Part shown: positions 34,272 through 43,583 of the stretch, one piece after another
Numbering within the stretch: position 1 is the stretch's first letter
Layout of the letters: each line of letters begins with the position of its first letter
Assembly: GCA_009773755.1 (NCBI GenBank)
Contig: WSZJ01000001.1
Coordinates: forward strand, 81,158 to 136,183
DNA: 55,026 bases
Direction: 5' to 3'
Source: Planctomycetota bacterium
GTDB taxonomy: Bacteria > Planctomycetota > MHYJ01 > WSZJ01
Notes under the pieces: generated by a model
What the model was told of the DNA's origin: nothing
The model's database searches: none
What the model saw: only the letters and a program-made list of their open reading frames with translations
Translations under genes and position numbers: made by a program

Positions 34272-36254
34272 ATGCTCTCCGGGAAAAGCGCCGTGCCGCA
34301 GCTCCGCGCCGAAGACGTCTTCGGCGAGGAAGGACTGCTCGCGAAGGCGTTTCGCGGCCACGAATGGCGGCCGCAGCAGCTCGCGATGGCGGAAGGCGTG
34401 GAGCGCGCGCTTGCCGCGAAGCAGCACCTCATCGCGGAGGCGGGGACCGGGGTCGGCAAGAGCTTCGCTTACCTCGTGCCCGCGATCCTGCACGCGCTTC
34501 GGGCGGAAAAACCCGTCCTCGTCGCCACGAACACGATCGTGCTGCAGGAGCAGTTGGTCGGTAAGGACATCCCGGCGCTTCAGAAAATCATGCCCGTGAA
34601 ATTCACGGCGGCGCTCGCGAAAGGCCGTGGTCAGTACCTCTGCGGTCCGCGGCTGCGCCTCGCGGTGGAGCAGCCGGAGCTGGCGTTCGAGGACGACCCG
34701 GGACCCGTGACGGGAAAGATCGCGGCGTGGTATCGCGAAGGCGGGATCTGCGACCGGACGTCGGCGCCGTTCGCGATCCCGGAGGATGTCTGGTCGAAAG
34801 TCTGCTGCGACGACTCGTGCACGCCGGCGTCGCGCAAGGAGCGTCCATGCCACTACCATCTCGCGCGCAAACGCCTTCACGCGGCTCAAGTCGTCGTCGC
34901 GAACCACGCGCTGCTCGCGATCGACCTCAAAGTCCGCGCGAGCGGCGGAAAACTGCTGCCCGACGCGGCCGCGGTCGTCATCGACGAGGCCCACGCGTTC
35001 GAGAAAGTCGCGCTGGACCAGATGGGCCTTGAATACCGCCGCAGGCCCGGACAGCGCCTCCTCGCGGAAATCCAGAGCGACCGCCGGAGCTCCGGAATCC
35101 TCAGAAAGTTCTCAGATCCGCGCGCCGCGCTGCGGCTCGTCGGCGAAGCGCGCGACCTCGAGGCGAAATTCTTCCTCGAACTCGACCGCTGGGCCGCGGC
35201 TCACGGACGCCGCACCGAATCCGGCGACCCTCTGGAAGCGGTGCTGCGCGTCCGCGAGCCCGGCGCCTGGACCGACGCCGCCGCGAAATCGCTGGAGAAT
35301 CTCGGCCAGGAATTGCGCGAGCTGATTCCCGAGGCGAAGCCCAAGGAAGTCGCCGAGGAGCTGTCGCGCCTCTCGACCCGCTGCGACCAGCGCGCCGATT
35401 CGCTCCGTGCCCTCCTCGAACCCGCCCCTGAAACCGTGACCTGGGTCGAGCGCAGCGGCCGCGGCGGCTGGGAACTCCGCCGCGTCCCCGTCGAGGCCGG
35501 TCCGACGCTCCAGAAAACGCTCTTCGTCAAGGACCGCCCCGCTGTCCTCACCAGCGCCACGCTCAGCACCGGGCACGCCGATTTCGACGGCATCCGCGCG
35601 CGCCTGGGCGCCGGCGAGGTCGAGGCCATCTCCGTCGGCAGCCCCTTCGATTTCGAGCAGCAGGCGACTCTCGTCGTCGCCCGCGCGATGCCGACCCCGC
35701 TCCAGTCCGCGGAGTGGACCGCCGCGCTTCCCGCGAAAATCCTCAAGTACCTCCGACGCTCCGACGGCCGCGCGCTCGTCCTGTTCACAAGCTTCGTCAC
35801 GATGCGCAAAATCCACGAACGAGTCGCGGCGGAATGGGACCGGCCGATCCTCGTGCAGGGCGCGGGGATGACGCGGGACAAGATGATCGCCGAGATGAAG
35901 CGCGCGCCGGGAACGGTCGTCTTCGGCGTCGAGTCGTTCTGGCACGGCGTCGACGTGCCGGGGGAAGCCCTGGAGAACGTGATCGTGACGAAGCTTCCCT
36001 TCCCGAACCCGTCCGAGCCCTTGACCGAAGCGCGGCACGAGCTGATCAAGAAGCGCGGCGGCAGCCCCTTCAAGGAGCTCGACCTCCCCGCGGCGATCCT
36101 CATGTTCCGGCAGGGATTCGGCCGGCTGATACGGACGCGCACGGACAAGGGGATCGTCGTGGTGCTCGACTCGCGGATCGCCTGGAAGAGCTACGGGCGG
36201 CGGTTTCTCGACGCGCTGCCGCCCTGCCGCGTCGAGTACGACGACGAGCCGTAG
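34272..36254 (+). CDS. dinG: DinG-family ATP-dependent helicase
   Basis: The product is 660 aa, superfamily 2, XPD/DinG group. Motif I is EAGTGVGKSFAYL near residue 56, Walker B is VVIDEAHAFE near residue 236, and C-terminal motifs include VLFTSFVTMRKI, SFWHGVDVPGEAL, and QGFGRLIRTRTDKG (motif VI). Cysteines at YLCGP, CCDDSC and RPCHYH suggest a 4Fe-4S cluster domain between motifs Ia and II, as in XPD. It unwinds DNA with forks or bubbles. It diverges from the hydro-lyase gene and lies upstream of the dehydrogenase gene. Confidence 0.93.
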   Translation: MLSGKSAVPQLRAEDVFGEEGLLAKAFRGHEWRPQQLAMAEGVERALAAKQHLIAEAGTGVGKSFAYLVPAILHALRAEKPVLVATNTIVLQEQLVGKDIPALQKIMPVKFTAALAKGRGQYLCGPRLRLAVEQPELAFEDDPGPVTGKIAAWYREGGICDRTSAPFAIPEDVWSKVCCDDSCTPASRKERPCHYHLARKRLHAAQVVVANHALLAIDLKVRASGGKLLPDAAAVVIDEAHAFEKVALDQMGLEYRRRPGQRLLAEIQSDRRSSGILRKFSDPRAALRLVGEARDLEAKFFLELDRWAAAHGRRTESGDPLEAVLRVREPGAWTDAAAKSLENLGQELRELIPEAKPKEVAEELSRLSTRCDQRADSLRALLEPAPETVTWVERSGRGGWELRRVPVEAGPTLQKTLFVKDRPAVLTSATLSTGHADFDGIRARLGAGEVEAISVGSPFDFEQQATLVVARAMPTPLQSAEWTAALPAKILKYLRRSDGRALVLFTSFVTMRKIHERVAAEWDRPILVQGAGMTRDKMIAEMKRAPGTVVFGVESFWHGVDVPGEALENVIVTKLPFPNPSEPLTEARHELIKKRGGSPFKELDLPAAILMFRQGFGRLIRTRTDKGIVVVLDSRIAWKSYGRRFLDALPPCRVEYDDEP

Positions 36255-36318
36255 ATCGCGCTTTCTTTCCAAAGGCCAGCGCGCGACTACAATCGCGGCC
36301 CTTCGAGAGGAGACAACC

Positions 36319-37425
36319 ATGGCGATCAAAATCGGCGTGCTCGGCGGCGACGGCATCGGGCCTGAAGTCTGCCAGCAGGGCCTCAAGGTGCTTGACACGC
36401 TGTGCGAACTGCGCGGCTTCGATGTCGAGCGGATCGAGTGGCCCTATGGAGCCGACCACTGCATGGCGACGGGCGGCCCCGGCAAGGGGGTCGTCCTCCC
36501 GGACTCGATCTGGAGCGAGATCAAGGAGCTCGACGCGATCTTCCTCGGCGCGATCGGCGACCCGCGCTTCGAGGCCGGCTTCCTCGAATTCGGAATCGTC
36601 GGCTCGCTGCGCTTCAAGCTCGACCTCTACGTCAACCTGCGACCGATCAAACTCTATAGCGAAGACCTGTGCCCGCTCAAGGGCAAGGGCGTGAAGGACC
36701 TCGACATGCTGGTGGTGCGCGAGAACACGGAGGACGCGTACGCCGGGATCATGGGATTCCTGAAAAAGGGAACGCCGGACGAAGTCGCGATCCAGGAGAT
36801 GATTTACACGCGCAAGGGCGTCGAACGCGTCATCCGCTACGCCTACAACAAGTGCATGGAGCGGAAAAAGGCGTTCAAGCTCTCGCTCGTCGACAAGGCC
36901 AACGCGATCCGCGCCCACGACATCTGGCGGCGGACGTTCGCGGAGGTCGGGAAGGAATTTCCGAAGGTCACGCAGGACGCGATGTACGTCGACGCCTGCA
37001 CGATGTGGATGGTGAAGAACCCCGAGTCCTTCGACACCGTCGTCACCACCAACCTCTTCGGCGACATCATCACCGACCTCGGCGCCATGCTCCAGGGCGG
37101 CCTCGGAATCGCCGCCGGCGGCAACATCAATCCCGGCAAGGTCTCGATGTTCGAGCCGATTCACGGAAGCGCCCCGAAGTACAAGGGCCAGAACAAGGCG
37201 AACCCGCTCGCCGCGATCAATGCGATGGGAATGTTGCTCGAGCACGTCGGGCGGCCTGATGAAGCGGCGCTCGTCGAGCAGGCCGTGGGCGGGCTGCTGG
37301 CGACCAAGCGGGTCGCGAGCCTGCAAGCGGGCGCGATGCCTTGCGACAAGATCGGCGACCTCGTCGCCAACGAAGTGCGGGTGCTGGCCGGGGACAAGCC
37401 GAGGAAGCCAAAGCCCCGGAAGTAG
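36319..37425 (+). CDS. leuB: Isopropylmalate/tartrate dehydrogenase family protein
   Basis: ATG 36319 has an AGGAGAC site. The product is 368 aa with the family pattern: GVLGGDGIGPEVCQQGL at the N-terminus, LRPIKLY near residue 110, the RENTEDAYAG motif near 134, Lys-Ala-Asn near 192, and VTTNLFGDIITDLGAML, the NAD/metal region with Asp ligands. FEPIHGSAPKYKG is another family mark. It oxidises a 2-hydroxy acid with decarboxylation; leucine synthesis is the likely pathway, but tartrate or homoisocitrate are alternatives. The fused LeuCD-type gene upstream supports the leucine role. Confidence 0.88.
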   Translation: MAIKIGVLGGDGIGPEVCQQGLKVLDTLCELRGFDVERIEWPYGADHCMATGGPGKGVVLPDSIWSEIKELDAIFLGAIGDPRFEAGFLEFGIVGSLRFKLDLYVNLRPIKLYSEDLCPLKGKGVKDLDMLVVRENTEDAYAGIMGFLKKGTPDEVAIQEMIYTRKGVERVIRYAYNKCMERKKAFKLSLVDKANAIRAHDIWRRTFAEVGKEFPKVTQDAMYVDACTMWMVKNPESFDTVVTTNLFGDIITDLGAMLQGGLGIAAGGNINPGKVSMFEPIHGSAPKYKGQNKANPLAAINAMGMLLEHVGRPDEAALVEQAVGGLLATKRVASLQAGAMPCDKIGDLVANEVRVLAGDKPRKPKPRK

Positions 37426-37495
37426 GTTGCCCCTCGGAATTCGCCCGCTTCACGTCTATAGTGCCGGACCTACGCACGACCCGGAGACAACAGAC

Positions 37496-38597
37496 ATGGC
37501 CGAAACGCTTCGCAGGGCCCAGGACCTCCAGACCCGCATCCACGCGCTTCGGGACTCTCTTTGACCTGGCAGGAAAGAAGGTCCAGCTCGAGAAACTCGA
37601 GAGGGAAATGGGGTCGCCTGATTTCTGGAATCACCAGGAGACCGCGCAGAAGAAGGTCGTGCAGCTGAAGGCGCTGAAGGGGCTCGTGGATCCCGTCGAG
37701 GCCGCGATCCGGACGGCGGCCGACGCCGCGGAACTGGCCGAGCTCGCCGAAGGCGAGAACGACGCCGCGACTCTCAAACAGGTCGTCACCGATCTGACGA
37801 AGGCCGAATCCGACCTCGCCGCGCTCGAGCTCCGCACGCTCTTCAAGGACGACAACGACCCCCGCGACTGCTTCATGGCGATCCAGGCCGGCACGGGCGG
37901 CACGGACGCCTGCGACTGGGCGCGGATGATCCTGCGGATGTACCAGGGCTACTGCGAGCGCATGGGGTTCGAGTGCAAGCTGATCGACGTGCTTCCGGCG
38001 GACGAAGCGGGGATCCGCTCGGCGACGCTCGAGGTGCGCGGGCCCTACGCGTACGGCTATCTGAAGGGCGAGCACGGCGTGCACCGGCTCGTGCGCGTTT
38101 CGCCGTTCGACGCCAACCACCGGCGCCAGACGGCGTTCGCCTCGGTCGATGTCACGCCGGAATTCGAGGAAGTGGACATCGAAATCAACGAAGCAGATCT
38201 GAAAATCGACACCTACCGTTCCGGCGGCGCGGGCGGGCAGCACGTAAACGTCACGGACTCGGCCGTGCGCCTCACGCACATCCCGACGGGGATCATCGTC
38301 GCCTGCCAGAACGAGCGTTCGCAGCCGCTGAACAAGAAAATGGCGCTGAAATACCTCGCGGCGAAGCTTCTCGCGGCGCGCGAGCTGGAGCGCTCGGCAA
38401 AAGTCGACGCCGCACGCGGAGCGAAGGGACGGATCGGGTTCGGGAGCTCTAGCCAGATCCGAAGCTACACCATGAACCCCTTCCAGCTCGTGAAGGACGC
38501 GCGCACGGACCTCGAGTCCGGGAATATTCAGGCGGTGCTGGATGGAAGGCTGGAGCCGTTCGTGGAGGCGTTCCTGAATTGGAATGCGAAGAAGTAG
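37496..38597 (+). CDS. prfB: Peptide chain release factor 2 (programmed frameshift)
   Basis: Release factor 2 ends translation at UGA and UAA. ATG 37496 (GGAGA site upstream) encodes 22 codons to CTT TGA C at 37559-37565; translation must shift +1 there and continue to 38597. The joined product is 366 aa, the normal RF2 length. It contains the tripeptide SPF in VRVSPFDANH (UGA reader), and the catalytic GGQ in GGAGGQHVN. The C-terminus ENIQAVLDGRLEPF is normal. It follows leuB by 70 bases. I list the span as one gene, with the single T at 37562 skipped. Confidence 0.96.
37559..37565 (+). promoter_or_regulatory. prfB: RF2 +1 programmed frameshift site CTTTGAC
   Basis: The stretch CTT TGA C is the known slippery site of prfB. 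Codon 23 is the in-frame UGA, and shifting +1 at CTT gives Asp (GAC). Low RF2 slows termination and favours the shift, so RF2 level is self-regulated. The usual upstream AGGGGG-type stimulator is weak here; only CGGGA is visible. Confidence 0.95.
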
Positions 38598-38691
38598 GTA
38601 GGGGGTAGTTGGTAGTGGGTAGGAAATGCTATGACCAGGCAAGCCCGTCCGGAAACTCGTCGTTCCTACCTCCTACCGACTACCCCCTACC
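38597..38691. repeat. Intergenic palindrome (class C)
   Basis: The arms 38597-38625 (GGTAGGGGGTAGTTGGTAGT...) and 38663-38691 pair at 26 of 29 positions, with a 37-nt spacer. The element sits between the convergent prfB and the next minus-strand gene, beginning on the last base of the prfB stop and ending two bases before the other stop. It could end transcription on both sides. Confidence 0.85.
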
Positions 38692-38693
38692 CA

Positions 38694-39680
38694 CTACTTC
38701 GCGGCTTTCCTTGATTCCAAGGCACACGACCAGTCCTGCGACCGCGCCACAGGGCCGACCTGCATCCGGTCGTCGCGCGCTTCGCCTTCGACGCGCACCA
38801 TGACGCCGTCCTTCACGCAGAACCACGACTTCACGGCCCGGCGCGAGGACGCGAGGATCGTCTTCACGTTGTCCCCTTCGCGGAAATCGCCCGTGGAGAA
38901 ATCGACCGGCTCCTTCCCCGATTTCTTCTCCTCGATTCGCTTGTCCTTTTTTTCGAACCGGTAGTGCGCGCAGCGGCGGCCGTCGAGGTCGCGCCAGGAA
39001 TCGAATTCGGCTTCGTAGTCGTTGCCGATTTCCAGCAGCTCCGTGAGGCGGCGCTTGAAGGTCGAGGAGCGTCCGTCCTTGGGGATCGTGGAGAAGATCT
39101 GGCGGAGCCAGACATCCACGGGAAGCGGCATCGGCAGCAGCGCGCTGGCATTCTCGGCGCGCGTCGTCTCGCCTTTTTTCTTGCGCACCTTCGTCTTCCC
39201 GGGGAGCAGGTAGTCGATCTTTCCGACCAGGCTTGCGAGCTCGCCGTTCACCTGCACCGTCGCCTTCCAGGTGTTTTTCGCGAGGAATTCGTAGGGCCCG
39301 AAGCCGTACTCCTCCGGCGGCTTGCCGTCCTTCGAATCCCATTCCGCTTCTTCCCCCGTGTCGTCGAGCCGCGCGTGCGCTGAAACCCTGGGAAACGAAA
39401 CCGAGAGCGTCGCATCGCCGTCCGCGTTCACGTCGTCGACCTCGAGCTTGATCCAGAGCTTCTCTTCGAATTTCCCGCTTCCGGCCCGGCTCCGGTCCGG
39501 GTCGTTGCCGCCGGAGTCGACCCCGTCTGGTCGCGCGTTCGGCCAGAACTTGTAGGTGTTTTCCAGACGGTAGATGAGCGTTTCGCCGCGCTGAAGCGCC
39601 CACCCGATCGGCGCGTCCTCGGCTGATGCTGCGAGACCGAAGGCGGTGAAGAGGAGGCCTGCCAGGACGGGAAGGCGCAT
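38694..39680 (-). CDS. Exported hypothetical protein, 328 aa
   Basis: The open frame starts earlier, but ATG 39680 gives a signal peptide (RLPVLAGLLFTAFGLAASA) with a GGAG site before it. The mature part starts DAPIGWALQRGETLIYRLEN, reading like a beta-rich domain, and ends with a charged region. A long charged tail with KKKGETTR and KKDKRIEEKKSGK lies in the middle. No family is recognised. It is convergent with prfB. Confidence 0.7.
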   Translation of the reverse strand: MRLPVLAGLLFTAFGLAASAEDAPIGWALQRGETLIYRLENTYKFWPNARPDGVDSGGNDPDRSRAGSGKFEEKLWIKLEVDDVNADGDATLSVSFPRVSAHARLDDTGEEAEWDSKDGKPPEEYGFGPYEFLAKNTWKATVQVNGELASLVGKIDYLLPGKTKVRKKKGETTRAENASALLPMPLPVDVWLRQIFSTIPKDGRSSTFKRRLTELLEIGNDYEAEFDSWRDLDGRRCAHYRFEKKDKRIEEKKSGKEPVDFSTGDFREGDNVKTILASSRRAVKSWFCVKDGVMVRVEGEARDDRMQVGPVARSQDWSCALESRKAAK

Positions 39681-40013
39681 GGAAAAGCTCCGGAGGAAGG
39701 AATGATGAGATGGGTGCAAACGACAAGCCGCACCGCAAGAACGCGTCTCCAGCGCAAGTCTTTTGCTGGCAACAACTAATGAAATTGCCCGAATGACGGC
39801 CTCTGCAGATCTGTCAACTTCCTTGCCTGAAGTGGATCCATCTCATCACGGCCTCAGGGTTCAACAATTCCTTCCTCCCCGCTCCAGACTCCTCCCTACT
39901 CCCGTCTCCCAACTCCGAACTCCCGACAGCAGTTCGCAGCGTAATTCGCACTTGATTCGTCATGCCCTCACGCCGCACAATCAGCAACGGGGGCGGACAT
40001 CAGGAGTCGTCGC
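39681..40013. other. 333-base gap without a convincing gene
   Basis: The gap separates the divergent exported-protein genes. A weak 99-codon frame on the plus strand (39763-40059) has no ribosome site and enters the next gene. At about 39877-39925 the words CTCCCTACTCCCGTCTCCCAA and ACTCCGAACTCCCGAC look like a one-arm relic of the class B/C palindromes. No other feature is seen. Confidence 0.5.
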
Positions 40014-41129
40014 ATGCGCACGCCGATCCTGTCCATTGCTGGCGCTTCAATTCTCGTGATCATCGCCGGCTGCAAGACGCCGGTGCCCACGCACTTCGAC
40101 CTCGGCGTCGCCGCCGAAAACAGCGGCGATCGCGTCGAGGCGCTCAGGCAGTTCGAGGAGTCCGTCCGCCTCGAGCCCGTGCACAAGCACGCGTGGCGCC
40201 ACATCGGCTACATCAAGGCCGACAAGCAGGGCGGCAAGGACTACACCAAGGAAGTCCGCGACGCGATTCTCACGTTCCTGATGCTCGAGACCTACGAGAT
40301 CGGGAACGTCGCCGGCGACAAGGCTTACGGGATCCCCGAGACGCCCGTCGAGCCGCACCTCGCACGCCGCATGGTCCGCGCCTGCAACGCCGTGATCCAC
40401 AAGATCGAGCAGATCGAAGCGGATGCCGACGTCTGCTACCGCGAGTTCGTGATCGACCCGTCCGACGGCGAGCTGAAGCAGATGGCGCTCGACTCCCAGG
40501 GCGCCGCGCTCGACGCCAACATGGGCGTCTCGCCGAAGGCGCACTACATGATGGGCGAAATCCTCCGCCGCTCCGGCGACGACGGCGGCGCGAAGGGCCA
40601 CTACGAGACGGCGCTTCAGCAGTCCAAGGATCTGAAGCGCGCCAACCTGAAGGCCCAGGCGGGCGCTGCGATCACGGGCGGCGATCTGGACGAAGGCTGG
40701 CTGGCAGTACGGGAGCTGAACAAGCGCGAGCTCTACGGCGATTTCATCGAGGCGTGCATCAAGCGCAACGAGCTGGACCGCGCGGTGATGGCCGGCAGCG
40801 AGGCGCGCGGGCACTACGCGGACGCCCGGATCTGGCGGCTACTGGCGGAGGCGCACCTGCTCAAGGACGAGACGGCGAACGCGAGCAAACTGATTTCGAC
40901 GCTGGAGAAGTGGCCTGGAAAGGACATGGACGCGGCGAATTTCCTCCGGCTCTGCTGGGCGGCGCTCTCGGGCGCGAAGACGGCGGAGTTTGCGAAGAAG
41001 CTGGAAAGCGCGAGCGCGACCGGGAACTTCGATCCGTCCCGCCTCGCGGCGAAGGTCGACGGCTCCAAGGCCGACGGCGCGGCGAAGTCGGCCGTGAAGA
41101 AGGCGGCGGACAAGATGACGGCGAAGTAG
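40014..41129 (+). CDS. Exported TPR-containing lipoprotein
   Basis: The protein is 371 aa. Lipoprotein signal TPILSIAGASILVIIAGCKT carries lipobox IAGC, with Cys near residue 20. The following part (LGVAAENSGDRVEALRQFEESVRLEP) is a TPR unit. A later TPR pair appears in SPKAHYMMGEILRRSGDDGGAK and GARIWRLLAEAHL-type phrases (positions about 178-300). The tail is Ala/Lys-rich. It probably sits in the outer or inner membrane as a scaffold. Function unknown. ComF-like gene follows one base after the stop, so they may be cotranscribed. Confidence 0.8.
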   Translation: MRTPILSIAGASILVIIAGCKTPVPTHFDLGVAAENSGDRVEALRQFEESVRLEPVHKHAWRHIGYIKADKQGGKDYTKEVRDAILTFLMLETYEIGNVAGDKAYGIPETPVEPHLARRMVRACNAVIHKIEQIEADADVCYREFVIDPSDGELKQMALDSQGAALDANMGVSPKAHYMMGEILRRSGDDGGAKGHYETALQQSKDLKRANLKAQAGAAITGGDLDEGWLAVRELNKRELYGDFIEACIKRNELDRAVMAGSEARGHYADARIWRLLAEAHLLKDETANASKLISTLEKWPGKDMDAANFLRLCWAALSGAKTAEFAKKLESASATGNFDPSRLAAKVDGSKADGAAKSAVKKAADKMTAK

Positions 41130-41130
41130 T

Positions 41131-41898
41131 TTGTCGGTCGAAGCAACGCGGGCCGGCGTGATCTCAGCGCCGGCCCGCTTTCTTTTTGCGGCCGCGCGCG
41201 CCGCGGGCGAAACCGCGCTCGAACTGCTTTACCCGCCGCTCTGCATGTCGTGCGGAAAGCGGCGCGCGGAGGGATTCTGCGACGCGTGCCTGATGGAGAT
41301 CTTTGCGGCGCCCGCACCCACCTGCGCCGATTGCGGGCGGCTCCTGCGCGCCCCCGGCATCCCCTGCAAGGACTGCCGGCAGACGGAATTTGCCTTCGAC
41401 AAGGCCCGCGGCGCCGCTCGATACGCCGGTCTCCTTCGCGCCCTCCTCCGCCGCTTCAAACTTGGCGGCGAAATCCACCTGGCCCGCCCGCTCGGCGCCA
41501 TCGCGGCCGACCTTGCCGAGCGCGAGTGCCCCCGCCCCGACGCCGTCGTGCCCGTCCCCATCTCGCGCAGGAAACTCCTCGCCCGCGGCTTCAACCAGGC
41601 CGAACTCCTCGCCGAATCGGTCGCGGCGCGCCTCGGCCGCCCGCTCTTTCCAAAAGCCCTCGTCCGACTCCGCAAGGCCGGAAAACAGGCGTTTCTGACG
41701 AGGGCCGGCCGCATCGCGAACGCTGCGGGGCTATTCGCACCGAAGCAGCCGATGTTCGGGAGCGTCCCCGATTTCTCGGGGAAACGCGTGCTGCTGGTCG
41801 ACGACGTCATCACCACCGGCGCCACAGCCAGCGCGTGCGCCGCGGCGCTCCGGATCATGGGCGCTTCCGAGGTCGACGCCCTCGCCGTGGGCCGCTGA
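41131..41898 (+). CDS. comF: ComF-family phosphoribosyltransferase-like protein
   Basis: The frame starts with TTG 41131; GTG 41158 is another start. The product is about 250 aa. The N-terminal half holds cysteine pairs CMSCGKRR, CDAC, CADCG and CKDC that suggest zinc binding. A phosphoribosyltransferase core follows: DAVVPVPISRRKLLARGFNQAELL and the PRPP loop VLLVDDVITTGATASAC. ComF takes part in DNA uptake in naturally competent bacteria, but ComF-like genes also occur without other com genes. None of those lie in this window. Confidence 0.93.
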   Translation: MSVEATRAGVISAPARFLFAAARAAGETALELLYPPLCMSCGKRRAEGFCDACLMEIFAAPAPTCADCGRLLRAPGIPCKDCRQTEFAFDKARGAARYAGLLRALLRRFKLGGEIHLARPLGAIAADLAERECPRPDAVVPVPISRRKLLARGFNQAELLAESVAARLGRPLFPKALVRLRKAGKQAFLTRAGRIANAAGLFAPKQPMFGSVPDFSGKRVLLVDDVITTGATASACAAALRIMGASEVDALAVGR

Positions 41899-41941
41899 AG
41901 CCTGTAGGATTATGCGAAACCAGACTCCAGGAGATTCCAGG

Positions 41942-42649
41942 ATGCCCATTCGCTTGGCTGCCGCGTTCCTCCTCGCCGCCGCGTCGGCGTTCGCCGGCGA
42001 TCCGCCGAAAGGTCCCACTGAGAAGGAAGCAAAAGACCGGGTCGAAGCTCTCAAAGGGGCGAAGGACGAAACCTCGAAGAAGAAAGCGATCGCCGACGCC
42101 GCAAAATGTCCAAGCGCTTCCGTTGCCGAGGCGCTCGGCAACATCACCAGCGCTGACGACTGGGAATCGCCTCTGCGCATCGCGGCTGCCGAGGCGCTGG
42201 GGGAGATGAAAGGGCTGTCGGACGCAGCGAAGGCCCTGGCGAAGGGCATCACGGCGAACGAAAAGAACCCGGACGTCCTCAAGGCCATCTTCCGCGCCAT
42301 GGGAAAAGTGGGCAGCGTGACGGCGGTCCCCGCGCTGAAAGACTTCGCTTCGAAACGTCTGCCGCTCAAGGACGAGAAGGCTTCCAGCGACCTCGTTGTC
42401 GCCAGCATCGACGCGCTGGTCGCGATCACTTGCAAGGCTAGCGTCGAGGCGCTTTTCGCGCTGAATAAACTGATGACAGAGACCGCGACATTCGCGAAGA
42501 AGGCCAACAGTCTCGTTTCCCAGAAGATCGAGACGGGCCTCAAAGCGCTTCTCCCCGGGCTCCCGAAAAAGTTCGGAGGGGAGGAATGGATCGTATGGTG
42601 GGACAAGAACGAAGCGACGTTCAATGACGACCTGACGCCGAAGAAGTAG
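41942..42649 (+). CDS. Exported HEAT-repeat-like protein
   Basis: ATG 41942 gives a signal peptide (PIRLAAAFLLAAASAFAGD), while the frame extends upstream. The product is 235 aa. Repeated helix-pair units of HEAT type: KKKAIADAAKCPSASVAEAL, PLRIAAAEALGEMKGLSDA, NPDVLKAIFRAMGKVGSVTA. The end is EWIVWWDKNEATFNDDL. It is paralogous to the next gene. Function unknown; HEAT repeats suggest protein binding. Confidence 0.78.
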   Translation: MPIRLAAAFLLAAASAFAGDPPKGPTEKEAKDRVEALKGAKDETSKKKAIADAAKCPSASVAEALGNITSADDWESPLRIAAAEALGEMKGLSDAAKALAKGITANEKNPDVLKAIFRAMGKVGSVTAVPALKDFASKRLPLKDEKASSDLVVASIDALVAITCKASVEALFALNKLMTETATFAKKANSLVSQKIETGLKALLPGLPKKFGGEEWIVWWDKNEATFNDDLTPKK

Positions 42650-42749
42650 GCGCCGCTCGCGAGGCGGCGTCGGTTCCAGAATGCGGGAACAATTACCCGG
42701 GGCTTGGCGTAGGTCACCGTGCGGGGGGACACCGCACGGAGGTTTTGAT

Positions 42750-43445
42750 ATGGCGTTCCGCACGCTCGTCGCGCTCGCGTTCGTCGCCTCGTTCGCCATC
42801 GCCGGTGATCCGCCGCCCGGACCGTCCGCTGAAGAAGCGAAGGCGAAGGTCGCGGCGTTGAAGGCCGCCAAAGAAGTTGAAGCCCGGAAGACCGCAATTG
42901 CAGATGCCGGATCGTGCCCGCACGCGACGGTCGCAGCCGCGCTCGCGCCGATGGTGGCCGATGCCGATGACGCGATCAGAACGGCGGCGGTGGAAGCGCT
43001 GGGATCGATGAAGGGCCTCGCGGACGCGGCGAAGGCGCTGGTCGGCGGCATTGCGCCGAACGCGAAGAAACCGGAAGTACTCAAGGCGGTTTTCACGGCG
43101 ATTGGATAGGTCAATAGCGCGGCCGCCGTCCCGGCCCTCAAGGATTTCGCTTCGAAGAATGTCCCGCTCAAGGACGAGAAAGCCTCCGACGCGACGGTCG
43201 CCGCAGTCAACGCGCTTGCCGAAATCAAGTCGAAAGCGAGCGTCGAGGTTCTCCTCGACTTCTACAAGAAGCAGGTCGGCATCGGTATGGGCTGCAGCGC
43301 GGGAATACAGGCGCCGGTCTACTCGGCGATCTCAGGCGGCCTCAAGACCCTGACGGGCGAGACCTTTAACAGCCTGCCTGGCGAAGCCGAACTCTGGTGG
43401 CGGAAGAACAGGGACAAGTTCAACGAGGACATGACGAAGAAGTAG
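42750..43445 (+). pseudogene. HEAT-like paralogue interrupted by an in-frame TAG
   Basis: ATG 42750 with a GGAGG site and signal peptide (FRTLVALAFVASFAIAGD) starts a copy of the preceding gene. At codon 120 (43107-43109) TAG stands where the paralogue has AAG (Lys, in AMGKVGS). Beyond it the frame stays open and matches the paralogue (AVPALKDFASKNVPLKDEKAS) to a natural stop at 43443-43445. So the full-length product would be 231 aa, split into 119 aa and 111 codons. A single base change, an assembly error, or stop readthrough could explain it. The rest shows no other decay. Confidence 0.8.
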
Positions 43446-43583
43446 CGATTCAGGGCTGTCGGTTCCGTTCGGGCCTGATTCGGCGGCGGCGGTAGTCCCC
43501 GGTACCTCAGTGCGCGATCCCGGTCAGGATCGTCGAGGCGAAGGGACCGCCGGCGCCGAAACAGGCCTGAATGGCGCGAAGGC

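Noticed and set aside
31550..34459. 969-codon frame on the minus strand
   Set aside because: It overlaps the fused LeuCD-type gene and dinG in a different frame, with low-complexity Arg-rich sequence. It is a shadow frame.
37341..37495. Upstream in-frame part of the long frame carrying prfB
   Set aside because: It overlaps leuB in another frame. The true RF2 N-terminus comes from ATG 37496 in the other frame joined by a +1 shift.
39763..40059. 99-codon plus-strand frame
   Set aside because: No ribosome site, Ser/Pro/Arg-rich, runs into the TPR lipoprotein gene. I treat the region as non-coding.
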